A stretch of 64,000 nt of DNA from Bacteroidetes bacterium UBA1312. Lineage in GTDB: Bacteria > Bacteroidota > Bacteroidia > Chitinophagales > Chitinophagaceae. Positions 44,804 to 54,152 of the stretch are shown here, piece by piece; the first letter of the stretch is position 1, and every line of letters begins with the position of its first letter. The notes below the pieces were generated by a model, which was given only the letters and a program-made list of their open reading frames with translations, was not told the DNA's origin and did no database searches. Both the position numbers and the translations under genes were made by a program. Location: NCBI GenBank assembly GCA_002307135.1, contig DBTQ01000031.1, forward strand, positions 52,086 to 116,085. The letters are read 5' to 3'.

Positions 44804-46612
44804 CTATTTGTCTTCGTCTTTCTTCATTTTATCTTTCAAAGCAGCAAGTGCTCCGATATCACCTAAAGTAGATTTTTCAACTTTAGATTGGATATTTTTC
44901 ACAGCTTTTTTAGTTGTATCAGATTGCTCTTTTGCATCTTTTTTAGCTGCTTCTTTTTCTTCTATTTTACCTTGTTCCCAAACTTTTGAGTGAGATACCA
45001 AGATACGTTTATCATTACGATCGAATTCAATGATTACAAAAGGAAGTGTTTCATCAACACTGATATTGCTATCATCTTCTTTACGTAAATGACGAGCAGG
45101 AGCATAACCTTCCAATCCGTACTGAAGTTGTACAGTAGCACCTTTGTCGTCTTTTTTGGTAACAGTACCTTCGTGAACAGAACCTATTGGGAATACTGAT
45201 TCAAATGTATTCCAAGGATCATCCTCTACTTGTTTGTGGCCAAGAGCCAATTTACGATTTTCTTTATCGATACTTAATATAACCACATCAATTTCTTCAC
45301 CTACTTTAGTGAATTCACTTGGGTGATTGAAACGTTTGATCCAGCTCAAGTCGCTGATGTGGATCATTCCGCCAATACCTGTTTCCAACTCTACAAATAC
45401 ACCATAAGGAGTTAGGTTTTTAACCGTTCCTTTATGACGACTTTCAAGAGGATATTTAGTTTCGATTGTTTCCCAAGGATCTTCAGTCAATTGTTTGATA
45501 GAAAGGCTCATTTTGCGTTCACTCTTATCAAGTGTTACAACAGCAGCTTCATATTCATCACCCATTTTAAAGAATTCCTTAGCATTGATCGGCTGAGAAG
45601 ACCAGGTAATTTCTGAAACGTGTACCAAACCTTCTACGCCTGGTAAAATTTCAAGGAATGCACCATAATCTTCAATATTTACAACTTTACCTTTTACCTT
45701 AGAACCTTCAACGATTTCGTCAGAAAGGTTATCCCAAGGATGAGGAGTCAATTGTTTCAAACCAAGGCTAATACGTTTTTTCTCATCATCGAAATCAAGT
45801 ACGACAACGTTCAATTTCTGACCGTTTTCCAATACTTCTGTAGGATGATTGATACGTCCCCAACTGATGTCAGTGATGTACAACAAACCATCAACACCAC
45901 CAAGATCGATAAAGGCACCAAAGTCAGTAACGTTTTTCACAGAACCTTCTAAGATTTGACCTTTTTCTAATTGACCGATGATAACACTACGTTGTGCTTC
46001 CATATCGCTTTCAATAAGCGCTTTGTGCGACACAACTGCATTACGGATTGCTTCATTGATTTTAACAACTTTGAAATCCATTGTTTTGCCCACATATTGA
46101 TCGTAATCCGTAACGGGTTTAACGTCAATTTGAGAGCCAGGAAGGAAAGTTTCCAACCCATGAACATCCACAATAAGACCACCTTTTGTTTTCGAGGTAA
46201 TATTACCAGTAACGATTTCGCCTGTTTTGTAGAAATCCACAATTTGCTGCCAAGAACGCGCAGCACGCGCCATTTTACGGCTGAGGTGAAGATGACCATT
46301 ACGATCTTCTTTCTCTACTACCATAATTTCGATTTCATCACCGATACTTACTTCCGGCATATCGCGGAATTCGTTCAATGAAATCAATCCATCAGATTTG
46401 AATCCAATATTGATGATAACGTCTGTATTGGTTTTACCCACTACAATACCATTCATCACTTGAGATTCACCAATAGAAGTGAAAGTAGTGTCGTAAACTT
46501 CGTCGTATTTAATACGATCTTCTTTTGAGTACGACGCTACGTTGCGTTTGTCAACGCTCCAGTCAAAATCATCGTGAGCTGTCTGGATTTGTGGAATTTG
46601 ATTTTCTTCCAA
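44804..46612 (-). CDS. rpsA: 30S ribosomal protein S1
   Basis: A 602-residue ribosomal protein with at least five S1 RNA-binding domains, for example VNGIVVGKTNTDVIINIGFK near 60, VKNVTDFGAFIDLGGVDGLL near 230, VVNIEDYGAFLEILPGVEGL near 315 and VKNLTPYGVFVELETGIGGM near 400. A charged Lys/Glu/Ala C-terminus follows. It helps mRNA binding to the ribosome. The start is TTG at 46612: a perfect AGGAGG lies 9 nt upstream on the minus strand (46622-46627), and no ATG fits. Strong Shine-Dalgarno sequences are rare in this phylum, so this one is notable. Confidence 0.95.
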   Translation of the reverse strand: MEENQIPQIQTAHDDFDWSVDKRNVASYSKEDRIKYDEVYDTTFTSIGESQVMNGIVVGKTNTDVIINIGFKSDGLISLNEFRDMPEVSIGDEIEIMVVEKEDRNGHLHLSRKMARAARSWQQIVDFYKTGEIVTGNITSKTKGGLIVDVHGLETFLPGSQIDVKPVTDYDQYVGKTMDFKVVKINEAIRNAVVSHKALIESDMEAQRSVIIGQLEKGQILEGSVKNVTDFGAFIDLGGVDGLLYITDISWGRINHPTEVLENGQKLNVVVLDFDDEKKRISLGLKQLTPHPWDNLSDEIVEGSKVKGKVVNIEDYGAFLEILPGVEGLVHVSEITWSSQPINAKEFFKMGDEYEAAVVTLDKSERKMSLSIKQLTEDPWETIETKYPLESRHKGTVKNLTPYGVFVELETGIGGMIHISDLSWIKRFNHPSEFTKVGEEIDVVILSIDKENRKLALGHKQVEDDPWNTFESVFPIGSVHEGTVTKKDDKGATVQLQYGLEGYAPARHLRKEDDSNISVDETLPFVIIEFDRNDKRILVSHSKVWEQGKIEEKEAAKKDAKEQSDTTKKAVKNIQSKVEKSTLGDIGALAALKDKMKKDEDK

Positions 46613-46621
46613 GTTTTGAGT

Positions 46622-46656
46622 CCTCCTTTTAAATGAAATTTAGGAGGTCAAAGGTA
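46622..46656 (-). promoter_or_regulatory. rpsA leader with SD, complementary CCTCCT and -7 element
   Basis: On the minus strand, TACCTTTG (46649-46656) fits the -7 consensus, CCTCCT (46642-46647) follows, then AGGAGG (46622-46627) and the TTG start. CCTCCT and AGGAGG are exact complements around a 14-nt A/T-rich loop, with an extra AAAT/ATTT pairing inside. The hairpin could hide the ribosome-binding site. The transcription start predicted from the -7 element falls close to or inside CCTCCT, so whether the mRNA contains it is uncertain. Confidence 0.55.
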
Positions 46657-46734
46657 ATTCAATTATTATAAGTAGAAAAATATTTTTTATTTATGCTAAT
46701 CGTTTGCGTTATAGACATTCACCCCATAAATCAT

Positions 46735-47571
46735 TCAGACAAATTTCTTAATCCCATGAACAATTTGCATGGCTCCTGGTCCAAAAAGCATTGTCTGATG
46801 ATTTCCATCAATACCTATATATTTACAATTTGCCATCAATTCAACTGTTTCCTTTGCCTTAAAATCAGGCAATAATGGTTCTCCCAAAGTGTAAATATCT
46901 AATCCGTTACATAAAATTGCAGGCTGCCTGACACCTGCTACTATAGTTTTCCAATCTAACGAGCCAACACCTAAAGATACTTGCATCATATCGGCAAGAC
47001 TGGGTATAGGTGTTACACCACCACTTGCGGTAGGCATTACGTCCGCTTTATAAAACTCAAGCATTGCTGGATCCCAAAATGTATTATATACAGACGATTT
47101 CATTGTTTCAATATACTTATCCCAGCTCGGATACTTGGCATCTAATCTGCTCAAAGCGTCTCCCAACATCTCCAATGTATTTGGATTCATCTCTGCGGCG
47201 GCATCAAGAACAATTATTTTTTCGACCCTGCTTGCCTGAGTATTGGCTAAAAACAAAGACAATAACCCACCAAATGAGTGCCCGCAAAGTATAATTTTAT
47301 CAATATTCAAATGATCTAACAACGCTATTATATCCGCGGCATGATCTTCAACTGTATATCTATACGCAGGGCGGGCGCTTTCGCCTCTGCCACGCATATC
47401 GAGACTAATAATATGGTAATCTTCAGCCAAACCTGCGGCAATCAAACCTGCAAATACATGTGCATTGGCAGTGAGGCCATGCAACAACAGTATTGTTGGT
47501 CCTTTACCTGCATATTCTATATAATGAAGCCTGATATCATTGACAGTAACAAAATGATCTTTGTAGGTCAT
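46735..47571 (-). CDS. Alpha/beta hydrolase
   Basis: A 278-residue hydrolase. The oxyanion-hole region is LLLHGLTANAH (29-39), the nucleophile elbow is GHSFGG with Ser99, and the His of the triad lies in GNHQTMLF near the C-terminus. The fold resembles epoxide-hydrolase/esterase relatives and the substrate is unknown. It lies 34 bp downstream of the 3-hydroxybutyrate dehydrogenase gene on the same strand. The ATG at 47571 (MTYKDHFVTVNDIRLHY) is preferred to upstream TTG options. Confidence 0.87.
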   Translation of the reverse strand: MTYKDHFVTVNDIRLHYIEYAGKGPTILLLHGLTANAHVFAGLIAAGLAEDYHIISLDMRGRGESARPAYRYTVEDHAADIIALLDHLNIDKIILCGHSFGGLLSLFLANTQASRVEKIIVLDAAAEMNPNTLEMLGDALSRLDAKYPSWDKYIETMKSSVYNTFWDPAMLEFYKADVMPTASGGVTPIPSLADMMQVSLGVGSLDWKTIVAGVRQPAILCNGLDIYTLGEPLLPDFKAKETVELMANCKYIGIDGNHQTMLFGPGAMQIVHGIKKFV

Positions 47572-47605
47572 ATCCTTTTTAAAATTGAACACTATAAATA
47601 AAAAA

Positions 47606-48376
47606 TTACTCCGCAGTCCAACCACCATCAATTGGTATAGCAATACCTGTCATTTGAGCTGCAGCATCCGAAGCCAAATAAAGTGCCATTTGTGCAATCG
47701 CTTCTACCGGAATAAATTGCTTAATGGCTTGTTTGGCCAACATAACTGTATTCACGACCTCCTCTTTAGTCATATTATGCGCTTTCATCTGATCACCAAT
47801 CTGCATATCTATAATAGGAGTATGAACATATCCGGGACATATCGAATTTGCAGTAATACCAAATGTTGCGCCCTCTAGTGCAATTGTTTTGGTGAATCCT
47901 ATAATACCATGCTTAGCTGCTACATAAGCACTTTTAAATTCAGAAGCAACCAGTCCATGTGCAGAAGAAATATTGATAACACGACCAAATTTCTTTTCCT
48001 TCATAGTTGGCCATACAGCTTTTGTTAGATGAAATGCTGCAGTAAGATTAATTGCGATTATAGCATCCCACTTGTCTTCAGGAAAATTTTCAAGAGGCGA
48101 TACAAATTGAATACCTGCATTGTTGATCAACACATCCACAGAACCCCATTTAGTAATAACCTGAGCTGCGAAATCCCGGATTTGCTGTGGCACCATCATA
48201 TTTGCAGGTACGAAAAGATGATCAATTTTAAATTCATCAGCCACCTGTTGTGCTATTTCTGCTCCATTAGGTTCCAGACCATTGAATGCAATGTTGTATC
48301 CTTCTTTTGCAAATGCTCTTGCCATTGCTAAGCCAATGCCACTGGTACTACCTGTAATAATAATCGTCTTTGCCAT
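47606..48376 (-). CDS. 3-hydroxybutyrate dehydrogenase (SDR family)
   Basis: A 256-residue short-chain dehydrogenase oxidising D-3-hydroxybutyrate to acetoacetate with NAD. It has the TGSTSGIG cofactor motif (9-16), NNAG (85-88), catalytic Ser138, Tyr151 and Lys155 in ISSAHG...YVAAKHG, and the C-terminal MTGIAIPIDGGWTAE. The DQMKAHNMTKEE...LAKQAIKQFIPVEAIAQMA stretch is typical of the BdhA branch. It is the first gene of an operon with an alpha/beta hydrolase, which fits polyhydroxybutyrate or ketone metabolism (inference). ATG at 48376. Confidence 0.88.
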   Translation of the reverse strand: MAKTIIITGSTSGIGLAMARAFAKEGYNIAFNGLEPNGAEIAQQVADEFKIDHLFVPANMMVPQQIRDFAAQVITKWGSVDVLINNAGIQFVSPLENFPEDKWDAIIAINLTAAFHLTKAVWPTMKEKKFGRVINISSAHGLVASEFKSAYVAAKHGIIGFTKTIALEGATFGITANSICPGYVHTPIIDMQIGDQMKAHNMTKEEVVNTVMLAKQAIKQFIPVEAIAQMALYLASDAAAQMTGIAIPIDGGWTAE

Positions 48377-48520
48377 ATTATTTTGATTTTTATAATTTTC
48401 AGAGAGCAAAGTAAAGCCTTATCTCTGCAAATATTTGTTATTGTTTTATTAGAACAATCTGCAAAAATTAATACCAGTACTTGGTCAAATTTAGTACACA
48501 AGCAAATTAGCGTTTTGACT

Positions 48521-48528
48521 TAGCTTTG
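48521..48528 (+). promoter_or_regulatory. -7 promoter element of the Hsp70 gene
   Basis: TAGCTTTG matches TAnnTTTG and lies 20 bp before the ATG at 48548. No TTG occurs at the usual upstream distance. Confidence 0.4.
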
Positions 48529-48547
48529 CGCTTCTAAAATAATCAAA

Positions 48548-50398
48548 ATGGGCAAAATAGCCATCAACATAGCTACAGGTAGCATTCAAAAAAACGATAT
48601 AATTGTAGGAATAGATTTGGGAACGACTAATAGCCTTATTGCCATAGTACGTGAAGATACCAAACAACCTTTGGCCATCAGAGAAATTGATGGGCTCGCA
48701 CTCGTGCCATCTGTAGTACACTTTGATGAGTATGGAAATGTAACTGTAGGTGCTGCGGCAAGTGAAAAACTTATTAGCGAACCTCAAAACACGATATATT
48801 CTGTAAAAAGATTAATGGGCAAATCTTACAAAGACATTAGCAATCATGCGGATTCATTATCCTACAAAATAATAGATGACAATACAGATGCATTGGTAAA
48901 AATACAGGTAAACGATACTTTTTATTCTCCAATAGAATTGTCCTCTTTTATTTTAAAAGAACTCAAACAACGTGCAGAGCATATCCTTAAAACAAACATC
49001 AGTAAAGCTGTAATAACAGTACCGGCCTATTTCAATGACACCCAAAGACAAGCCACACGCGATGCAGGTAAATTAGCAGGATTGGATGTTTTGCGTATAG
49101 TCAACGAGCCAACTGCTGCAAGCCTGGCGTATGGTATGGGCTTACAACCCAACGAAGAAAAAACCATTGCAGTGTATGACCTTGGCGGAGGTACATTCGA
49201 CATGTCGATACTTAAAATAACAAACGGTATTTTTGAAGTGTTGGCAACCAATGGAGATACTTACCTTGGTGGCGATGACATGGATAGAATACTGATGGAA
49301 CACTGGCAATCTAAATTTGGTATAAATAGCAATGATAACAGCATATTGCAAGAGTTGCGCTTAACTGCCGAAACTGCAAAAAAGCACCTTTCAAATAATG
49401 ATTTTTTCGAAAGCAATATCGCAGGCAAAACTGTAAATATTAGTAAAACGACATTTGAAGCACTTCTGAAACCACTAATCGACCGAACATTGGCTTGCTG
49501 TACCAATGCGCTTAAAGATGCAACACTCCAAGTAACTGATATAGACACGGTAGTGATGGTAGGAGGTTCTACCCGCGTACCTTTAGTAAAGAATACCATC
49601 TTACAATTTTTCAATAAAAAAGAACTGTTTGATTCCTTAAATCCAGACGAAGTTGTAGCACTAGGTGCAGCTGTACAAGCCGATATTTTGGCAGGGAATA
49701 ACACCGAAATGTTATTGTTAGATGTAACCCCTTTGAGTCTTGGACTTGAAACAATGGGTGGATTGATGGATGTCCTAATACCACGAAATTCTAAAGTGCC
49801 CAACAAAGTAGGGAGACAATACACAACACATATAGACGGTCAAAGCAGTATGCGTATTTCTGTTTTTCAAGGGGAACGGGACTTAGTGCAGGATAACAGA
49901 AAATTGGCCGAATTTAATTTGACTGGCATACCCGGAATGCCCGCAGGACTACCTAAAGTAGAAGTAACCTTTCTCATAGACGCAGATGGCATCCTAAAAG
50001 TAACCGCTAAAGAATTGCGCAGTGGCATAGCTCAAAGTATTGACATAACGCCTAAATATGGCCTTACCGATGAGCAGGTAGAACAAATGCTACTCGATTC
50101 ACTAACCCATGCAAAAGATGACATGCAAGTTCGGGCACTCACTGAAGCAAGCACAGAAGCCCAACAGATGCTGGATACAATTGAGCGGTTTATGAAAAAA
50201 AATGACGGTCTATTAAGCCCCGATGAAACTAGCACCACCCTAGCCCAAATGCAAATATTACGAGAGGCAATAACAGCAAGGAATAAAAATCTAATACAAA
50301 AAGAAACGGAGACGCTAAATGACATTTCACGCCCTTATGCAGAACGTTTAATGGACTTTGCATTGAAAAATGCGATGAACGGAAAAAAAATCATTTAA
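48548..50398 (+). CDS. Hsp70-family chaperone, HscA-like
   Basis: A 616-residue Hsp70. The ATPase domain has VGIDLGTTNSLIAIV (phosphate loop, about 19-33), VPAYFNDTQRQATRDAGKLAGL, IVNEPTAASLAYGMG, VYDLGGGTFDMSIL and MVGGSTRVPLVK. The substrate-binding domain starts near 390 with LLLDVTPLSLGLETMGG. The N-terminus begins with an extra short segment before the first strand and the C-terminus lacks the long DnaK tail. These features, with the length, fit the HscA iron-sulphur assembly chaperone more than DnaK. The hscB gene is not adjacent. Specific assignment to HscA is an inference. Confidence 0.85.
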   Translation: MGKIAINIATGSIQKNDIIVGIDLGTTNSLIAIVREDTKQPLAIREIDGLALVPSVVHFDEYGNVTVGAAASEKLISEPQNTIYSVKRLMGKSYKDISNHADSLSYKIIDDNTDALVKIQVNDTFYSPIELSSFILKELKQRAEHILKTNISKAVITVPAYFNDTQRQATRDAGKLAGLDVLRIVNEPTAASLAYGMGLQPNEEKTIAVYDLGGGTFDMSILKITNGIFEVLATNGDTYLGGDDMDRILMEHWQSKFGINSNDNSILQELRLTAETAKKHLSNNDFFESNIAGKTVNISKTTFEALLKPLIDRTLACCTNALKDATLQVTDIDTVVMVGGSTRVPLVKNTILQFFNKKELFDSLNPDEVVALGAAVQADILAGNNTEMLLLDVTPLSLGLETMGGLMDVLIPRNSKVPNKVGRQYTTHIDGQSSMRISVFQGERDLVQDNRKLAEFNLTGIPGMPAGLPKVEVTFLIDADGILKVTAKELRSGIAQSIDITPKYGLTDEQVEQMLLDSLTHAKDDMQVRALTEASTEAQQMLDTIERFMKKNDGLLSPDETSTTLAQMQILREAITARNKNLIQKETETLNDISRPYAERLMDFALKNAMNGKKII

Positions 50399-50492
50399 CG
50401 CCCCTATTTTCGTTCCATATACCACATTTATTGTCTGAAGGAATCAATTATCCATTTTAATTGGTAAATTGCTCTTTCAACAATTATTTAAA

Positions 50493-53444
50493 ATGAAGCG
50501 AATATCTTTTTTATTCGGTTTGTCTGTGCTTGCTCTTTGTGCAAATGCGCAGCAACAAATGACATCTCCGGAAAACAATTACAATTTTTCGGTTTTTACT
50601 AATAGTAATGGCTTACATCCTGTTAAACGTGCAGATATAGGAACATGGACTAAATTAGCCGCTAAATTTCCATCTTGGTATATTGAAACAGACCAATGGA
50701 CTGGTGGTTTCAAAGACATTAATGGTAAACCCATTGCATTACCAGGTACTAGCTTAGAAAATAAAGCCAGATACTGCATGACGAATCTCCTTAATGTAGT
50801 TGCTGTTAATAGCACCGAATGGGAATTAGCGGGCCAAGCAACCAACAAAAAAGGATTTACTTATTTATATTTCACTCAAAAAATAGCAGGGCATACCGTT
50901 ACTTTCGCTAAAATGAACTTTCGATTTAGCTCAGATGGTAAATTGGCTAGGGTAACGATGCAAGGCTATGGCATTGCCGACAGCAAATTGACACCTGTAA
51001 TTACTAAAGACGAGGCGCTGGCAGATGCGGTTAAAGATCTTTCAGGCATAAGCATCTCAAGTATTACGGCCAATGATAATTGGGTTTGGTTCCCAATCTT
51101 ATCAGAAACCGGATACACGCTACACCCGGCATTTAATTTTGAGGTAAAAGCCAGTGCCATCAATGCCAATAGCATTCCATTGGACATGACCGGTTATGTA
51201 GATGCAATCACAGGAGCATTGCTATATCGCAACAACGAAGCTAAAGATGCTGTAAACTTGACCGTAAAAGGTACCGTTTATAAAAATGGCACCACACTAC
51301 CCGCTTCAGACGAACCTCTTGCGAATTTAGCCATTACAATTAATAGTAGCTCTACTGTTTATTACACTGACACTGTAGGTTTATTTACAGGTCCAACCAC
51401 TGCTATATTGCCCGATACTGCTCATATACCACTGAAAGGTAAATGGTCAACTGTATTTGCTGTTCTTTCTTCAAGCGCAACTCCTACATTTAGTGATACC
51501 ATCAATTCATTAGGTACAATCTATGTATATCCGGCTACCGGAGCATCCAGCAGCAGACACGTCAATGCATATTATCATGTCAATGTTGTACATGATTTTA
51601 TGAAAACAAAATTCCCCACGTTCACATCCATGGATACACCATTGCCTACTTATGTGGATGTAACAGGTTCTTGCAATGCATTTTATAGCGGTTATACCAT
51701 TAATTTTTATACTGCAGGTGGGGGCTGTAATTCTTTCGCGGAAATTGGAGATATTATATATCACGAGTATGGCCATGGGATAACAGATAAATTTTATACC
51801 AGCCATAGTGTGCCTACTATGCAAAATGGCGCACTAAATGAAGGCAGCTCTGATACGTGGGCAATGTCTATCACACACAACCCTATTTTGGGTCAGAATG
51901 CCTATACTTCAGGAGGCTATATCCGTAGATATGATGGAGCTCCAAAAGTATATCCTGTGGACATTGTTGGCGAAGTACACGCCGACGGCGAAATTATTGC
52001 AGGTGCATGGTGGGATGTTGGTGTAAATATTGGTAGTGCTGATACGATGAGTGATATTTTTTCTGGCTCATATTATGAAACCCCTGACGGGCCAAACGGA
52101 ACAGAAGGCAGCGTTTATCATCAAGTATTAATGGCCGCGCTCATCAGTGATGACAACGACGCAGACCTATCAAACGGAACCCCACATTTTAGTCAAATCG
52201 TAAAAGCATTTGCCAAACATGGTATTTATTTATTGAGCGATATTGATAATACGCACACAGAACTAGCCCATCAGCCTAAAGCTACAGCAATCACTGTAAA
52301 TGCAGCATTGGTAATGAGCAACCCTACATTTTTCCAATCCATGAGTCTCGTTTATAAAGTAAGAGGCGGAGTATGGGATACTGTAGCTATGGTAGACGCA
52401 GGCGGCTACAATTTCTCGGCATCCATACCTACCCAAGCAGAAGGAACCATCATTGATTATTATTTCAGTGTAACGGATTTGCTGAACAATAACGGTGTAT
52501 TCTTTCCAAGTGCATACAACCCAAACATTACTGCGCGACAAACATCTATCCCATATCAATTCGCAGTTGGAGTTACACCAAAACTGACTATTGATTTTGA
52601 ATCGACTGGCTCTGACTGGTCTCTGGGAAAAGGTACCTCAGACAATGCAACTACTGGAATATGGATAAAAGCAGTTCCCATTGGGTCATACACTTCGGCT
52701 TCTACTGGTAGTATGATTGCCCAAACCAATAAAGACCATACAACAGGTGCCGGCCAATGCTTAATAACAGGTAATGCTTCAAGTACATCAAGCAGCATTA
52801 ATTCTGCTTGCGTAAAAAATGGTACCACTACAGCTTGGACCCCGTTATTTGATGTATCCGGCTATACCAATCCTATAATCGAATACTACAGATGGTTCTC
52901 TAACGACAGAGGTAATTATCGCAGAAAAGATAACTGGCAGGTTCAGATAACTGGTATTGACAGTTTACTTTGGAGAAATGTAGATAACACATACCAATCC
53001 GACTACAATTGGCGCAGAAGAATTTTTGCAGTAAAAGAACTCATGACAGCTGGCTCTTCTCCAATACAAATGCGTTTTATTGCCAAAAACACTATTACAA
53101 GTACTACTACGGGTAATGCTGTCATAGAAGCGGGCATTGACGATTTTGCCATTTATGAAGGTAGCTCTGGCTTAAGTGTTCCTGAAACAACTATTCCTAT
53201 GGCTCAAATATTCCCGAATCCTGCATCCGACTTAATTCAAGTTGTTTTACCCAATAATAATTTCAAAACTGCCTCTATTTCATTCTATGATCTAACGGGA
53301 AAGCTAGTGAGTATGATACCTGTTAATAACGCGAACAGTAATTATTATATTGATACAAAAGAACTTATTTCAGGTCAATACTTTGTAATATTAAAAATGG
53401 ACAAAACCATCCAGTCACATAAAATAACTATTCAACATCAATAA
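50493..53444 (+). CDS. Secreted M36-type (fungalysin-like) zinc metallopeptidase with T9SS tail
   Basis: A 983-residue secreted enzyme. Residues 1-19 are a signal peptide (MKRISFLFGLSVLALCANA). Residues about 40-190 hold an FTP-type propeptide (LYFTQKIAGHTVTFAKMNFRF). The zinc motif HEYGH lies near 424 and the third-ligand segment NEGSSDTW near 449, as in gluzincins of the M4/M36 group. A beta-sandwich region follows (about 690-880). The last 75 residues form a type A T9SS sorting domain (IFPNPASDLIQVVLP ... GQYFVILK). ATG at 50493 is chosen because it starts the signal peptide. Terminator at 53455-53497. Confidence 0.88.
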   Translation: MKRISFLFGLSVLALCANAQQQMTSPENNYNFSVFTNSNGLHPVKRADIGTWTKLAAKFPSWYIETDQWTGGFKDINGKPIALPGTSLENKARYCMTNLLNVVAVNSTEWELAGQATNKKGFTYLYFTQKIAGHTVTFAKMNFRFSSDGKLARVTMQGYGIADSKLTPVITKDEALADAVKDLSGISISSITANDNWVWFPILSETGYTLHPAFNFEVKASAINANSIPLDMTGYVDAITGALLYRNNEAKDAVNLTVKGTVYKNGTTLPASDEPLANLAITINSSSTVYYTDTVGLFTGPTTAILPDTAHIPLKGKWSTVFAVLSSSATPTFSDTINSLGTIYVYPATGASSSRHVNAYYHVNVVHDFMKTKFPTFTSMDTPLPTYVDVTGSCNAFYSGYTINFYTAGGGCNSFAEIGDIIYHEYGHGITDKFYTSHSVPTMQNGALNEGSSDTWAMSITHNPILGQNAYTSGGYIRRYDGAPKVYPVDIVGEVHADGEIIAGAWWDVGVNIGSADTMSDIFSGSYYETPDGPNGTEGSVYHQVLMAALISDDNDADLSNGTPHFSQIVKAFAKHGIYLLSDIDNTHTELAHQPKATAITVNAALVMSNPTFFQSMSLVYKVRGGVWDTVAMVDAGGYNFSASIPTQAEGTIIDYYFSVTDLLNNNGVFFPSAYNPNITARQTSIPYQFAVGVTPKLTIDFESTGSDWSLGKGTSDNATTGIWIKAVPIGSYTSASTGSMIAQTNKDHTTGAGQCLITGNASSTSSSINSACVKNGTTTAWTPLFDVSGYTNPIIEYYRWFSNDRGNYRRKDNWQVQITGIDSLLWRNVDNTYQSDYNWRRRIFAVKELMTAGSSPIQMRFIAKNTITSTTTGNAVIEAGIDDFAIYEGSSGLSVPETTIPMAQIFPNPASDLIQVVLPNNNFKTASISFYDLTGKLVSMIPVNNANSNYYIDTKELISGQYFVILKMDKTIQSHKITIQHQ

Positions 53445-53454
53445 TTTGTGAATC

Positions 53455-53497
53455 AGCAACCCTAGAAAAAAATATTTTCTAGGGTTGCTTTTTTTAA
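53455..53497 (+). terminator. Hairpin terminator of the M36 peptidase gene
   Basis: AGCAACCCTAGAAAA and its complement TTTTCTAGGGTTGCT form a 15-bp stem followed by a T run. The right arm contains the TTG that serves as the -33 element for the tRNA promoter. Confidence 0.88.
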
Positions 53498-53515
53498 TCA
53501 GAAACATTACCTTTG
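53485..53515 (+). promoter_or_regulatory. tRNA-Met promoter
   Basis: TTG (53485-53487), 20 bp spacer, TACCTTTG (53508-53515): a full match to the Bacteroidota consensus TTG-N19-21-TAnnTTTG. Transcription would begin 4-8 bp later, just before the tRNA at 53526. Confidence 0.7.
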
Positions 53516-53525
53516 CACTCCATTT

Positions 53526-53599
53526 GGCGAGGTAGCTCAGTTGGTTAGAGCACAGGATTCATAACCCTGAGGTCACGAGTTCAAATCTCGTTCTCGCTA
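53526..53599 (+). tRNA. tRNA with CAT anticodon (elongator tRNA-Met or tRNA-Ile2)
   Basis: A 74-nt cloverleaf: acceptor GGCGAGG pairs with TCTCGCT with G-U ends, D arm GCTC/GAGC, anticodon loop TTCATAA with anticodon CAT, T arm ACGAG/CTCGT with loop TTCAAAT. CCA is not encoded. The anticodon stem has an A-C pair next to the loop. It marks the left edge of the accessory region. Confidence 0.93.
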
Positions 53600-53607
53600 C
53601 TAGTAAC

Positions 53608-53643
53608 ATAAAGCCTTTCAGCATAATTGCTGAAAGGCTTTAT
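53608..53643 (+). terminator. tRNA terminator
   Basis: ATAAAGCCTTTCAGCA and its complement form a perfect 16-bp stem with a TAAT loop. The word AAAGCCTTTCAG recurs in the hairpin at 57886. Confidence 0.85.
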
Positions 53644-53699
53644 TCTTTTGGGTTAAACATAGGTAAAACAATCAAACAACTTTTTATAGAATCTAGCTA

Positions 53700-53965
53700 T
53701 CCTGCTGCGCGGTGTGGATATAGCCCAGTTGCAGCAATTGCAGGTGGTAACGCTTGACGGTACTTCATGGCAGGCGCAGCGCCTTGCTCATGCTTTTATT
53801 GGTAAAGGCGTTCAGGTCGGGTTCATCGAACGTCAGCGTTCCAATGGTCGTATAAACCACCGACTGTTGGAGCTGCACCTGTCTTCCTGTCGAGCAACGT
53901 GGCTAAAACATTCCCTAAATGGTCTCCTAAGTCCAAAATTTTTTGATGCGTCATTTTTTTAATGA
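53700..53965 (-). pseudogene. Decayed mobile-element gene fragment (possible winged-helix end)
   Basis: On the minus strand the translation is broken. One frame gives EQEALIKKMTHQKILDLGD and another gives TIGTLTFDEPDLNAFTNKSM, then STVKRYHLQLLQLGYI after a TGA stop. The last segment looks like the recognition part of a winged-helix domain. No intact start is present. The GC content is higher than in neighbouring coding sequence. Identity is unknown; an opposite-strand frame of 82 codons looks non-coding. Confidence 0.35.
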
Positions 53966-54107
53966 GTGCTTCCTGTTCGCAAGATAGCATAAATTATCAT
54001 TTTCTAATTATTGAGATAAAGTTCGTTGCCGGATAATTATTCCGGTAATAACAATATGTTTGTTCTGTTTATGAAATGATATTTGCATGAATTTTCAATA
54101 AAACTAC

Positions 54108-54146
54108 TTGCACTCTTATACTTTGTATCGTACCTTTGTACAAAGG
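54108..54146 (+). promoter_or_regulatory. abiE promoter with overlapping palindromic operator
   Basis: TTG (54108-54110), 20-bp spacer and TACCTTTG (54131-54138) match the consensus fully. The perfect palindrome CCTTTGTACAAAGG (54133-54146) covers the -7 element and likely transcription start, and a further half-site ACTTTGTA lies just upstream. AbiEi antitoxins are known to repress their own promoters via inverted repeats, so this is a likely operator. Confidence 0.7.
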
Positions 54147-54152
54147 GGAATA

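Noticed and set aside
53714..53962. An 82-codon plus-strand frame
   Set aside because: No homology or start signal. The opposite strand carries fragments that look like a decayed gene.
54108..54152. Translation of AbiEi from TTG at 54108
   Set aside because: The TTG is the -33 element of a perfect promoter, so the codons would lie upstream of transcription start.
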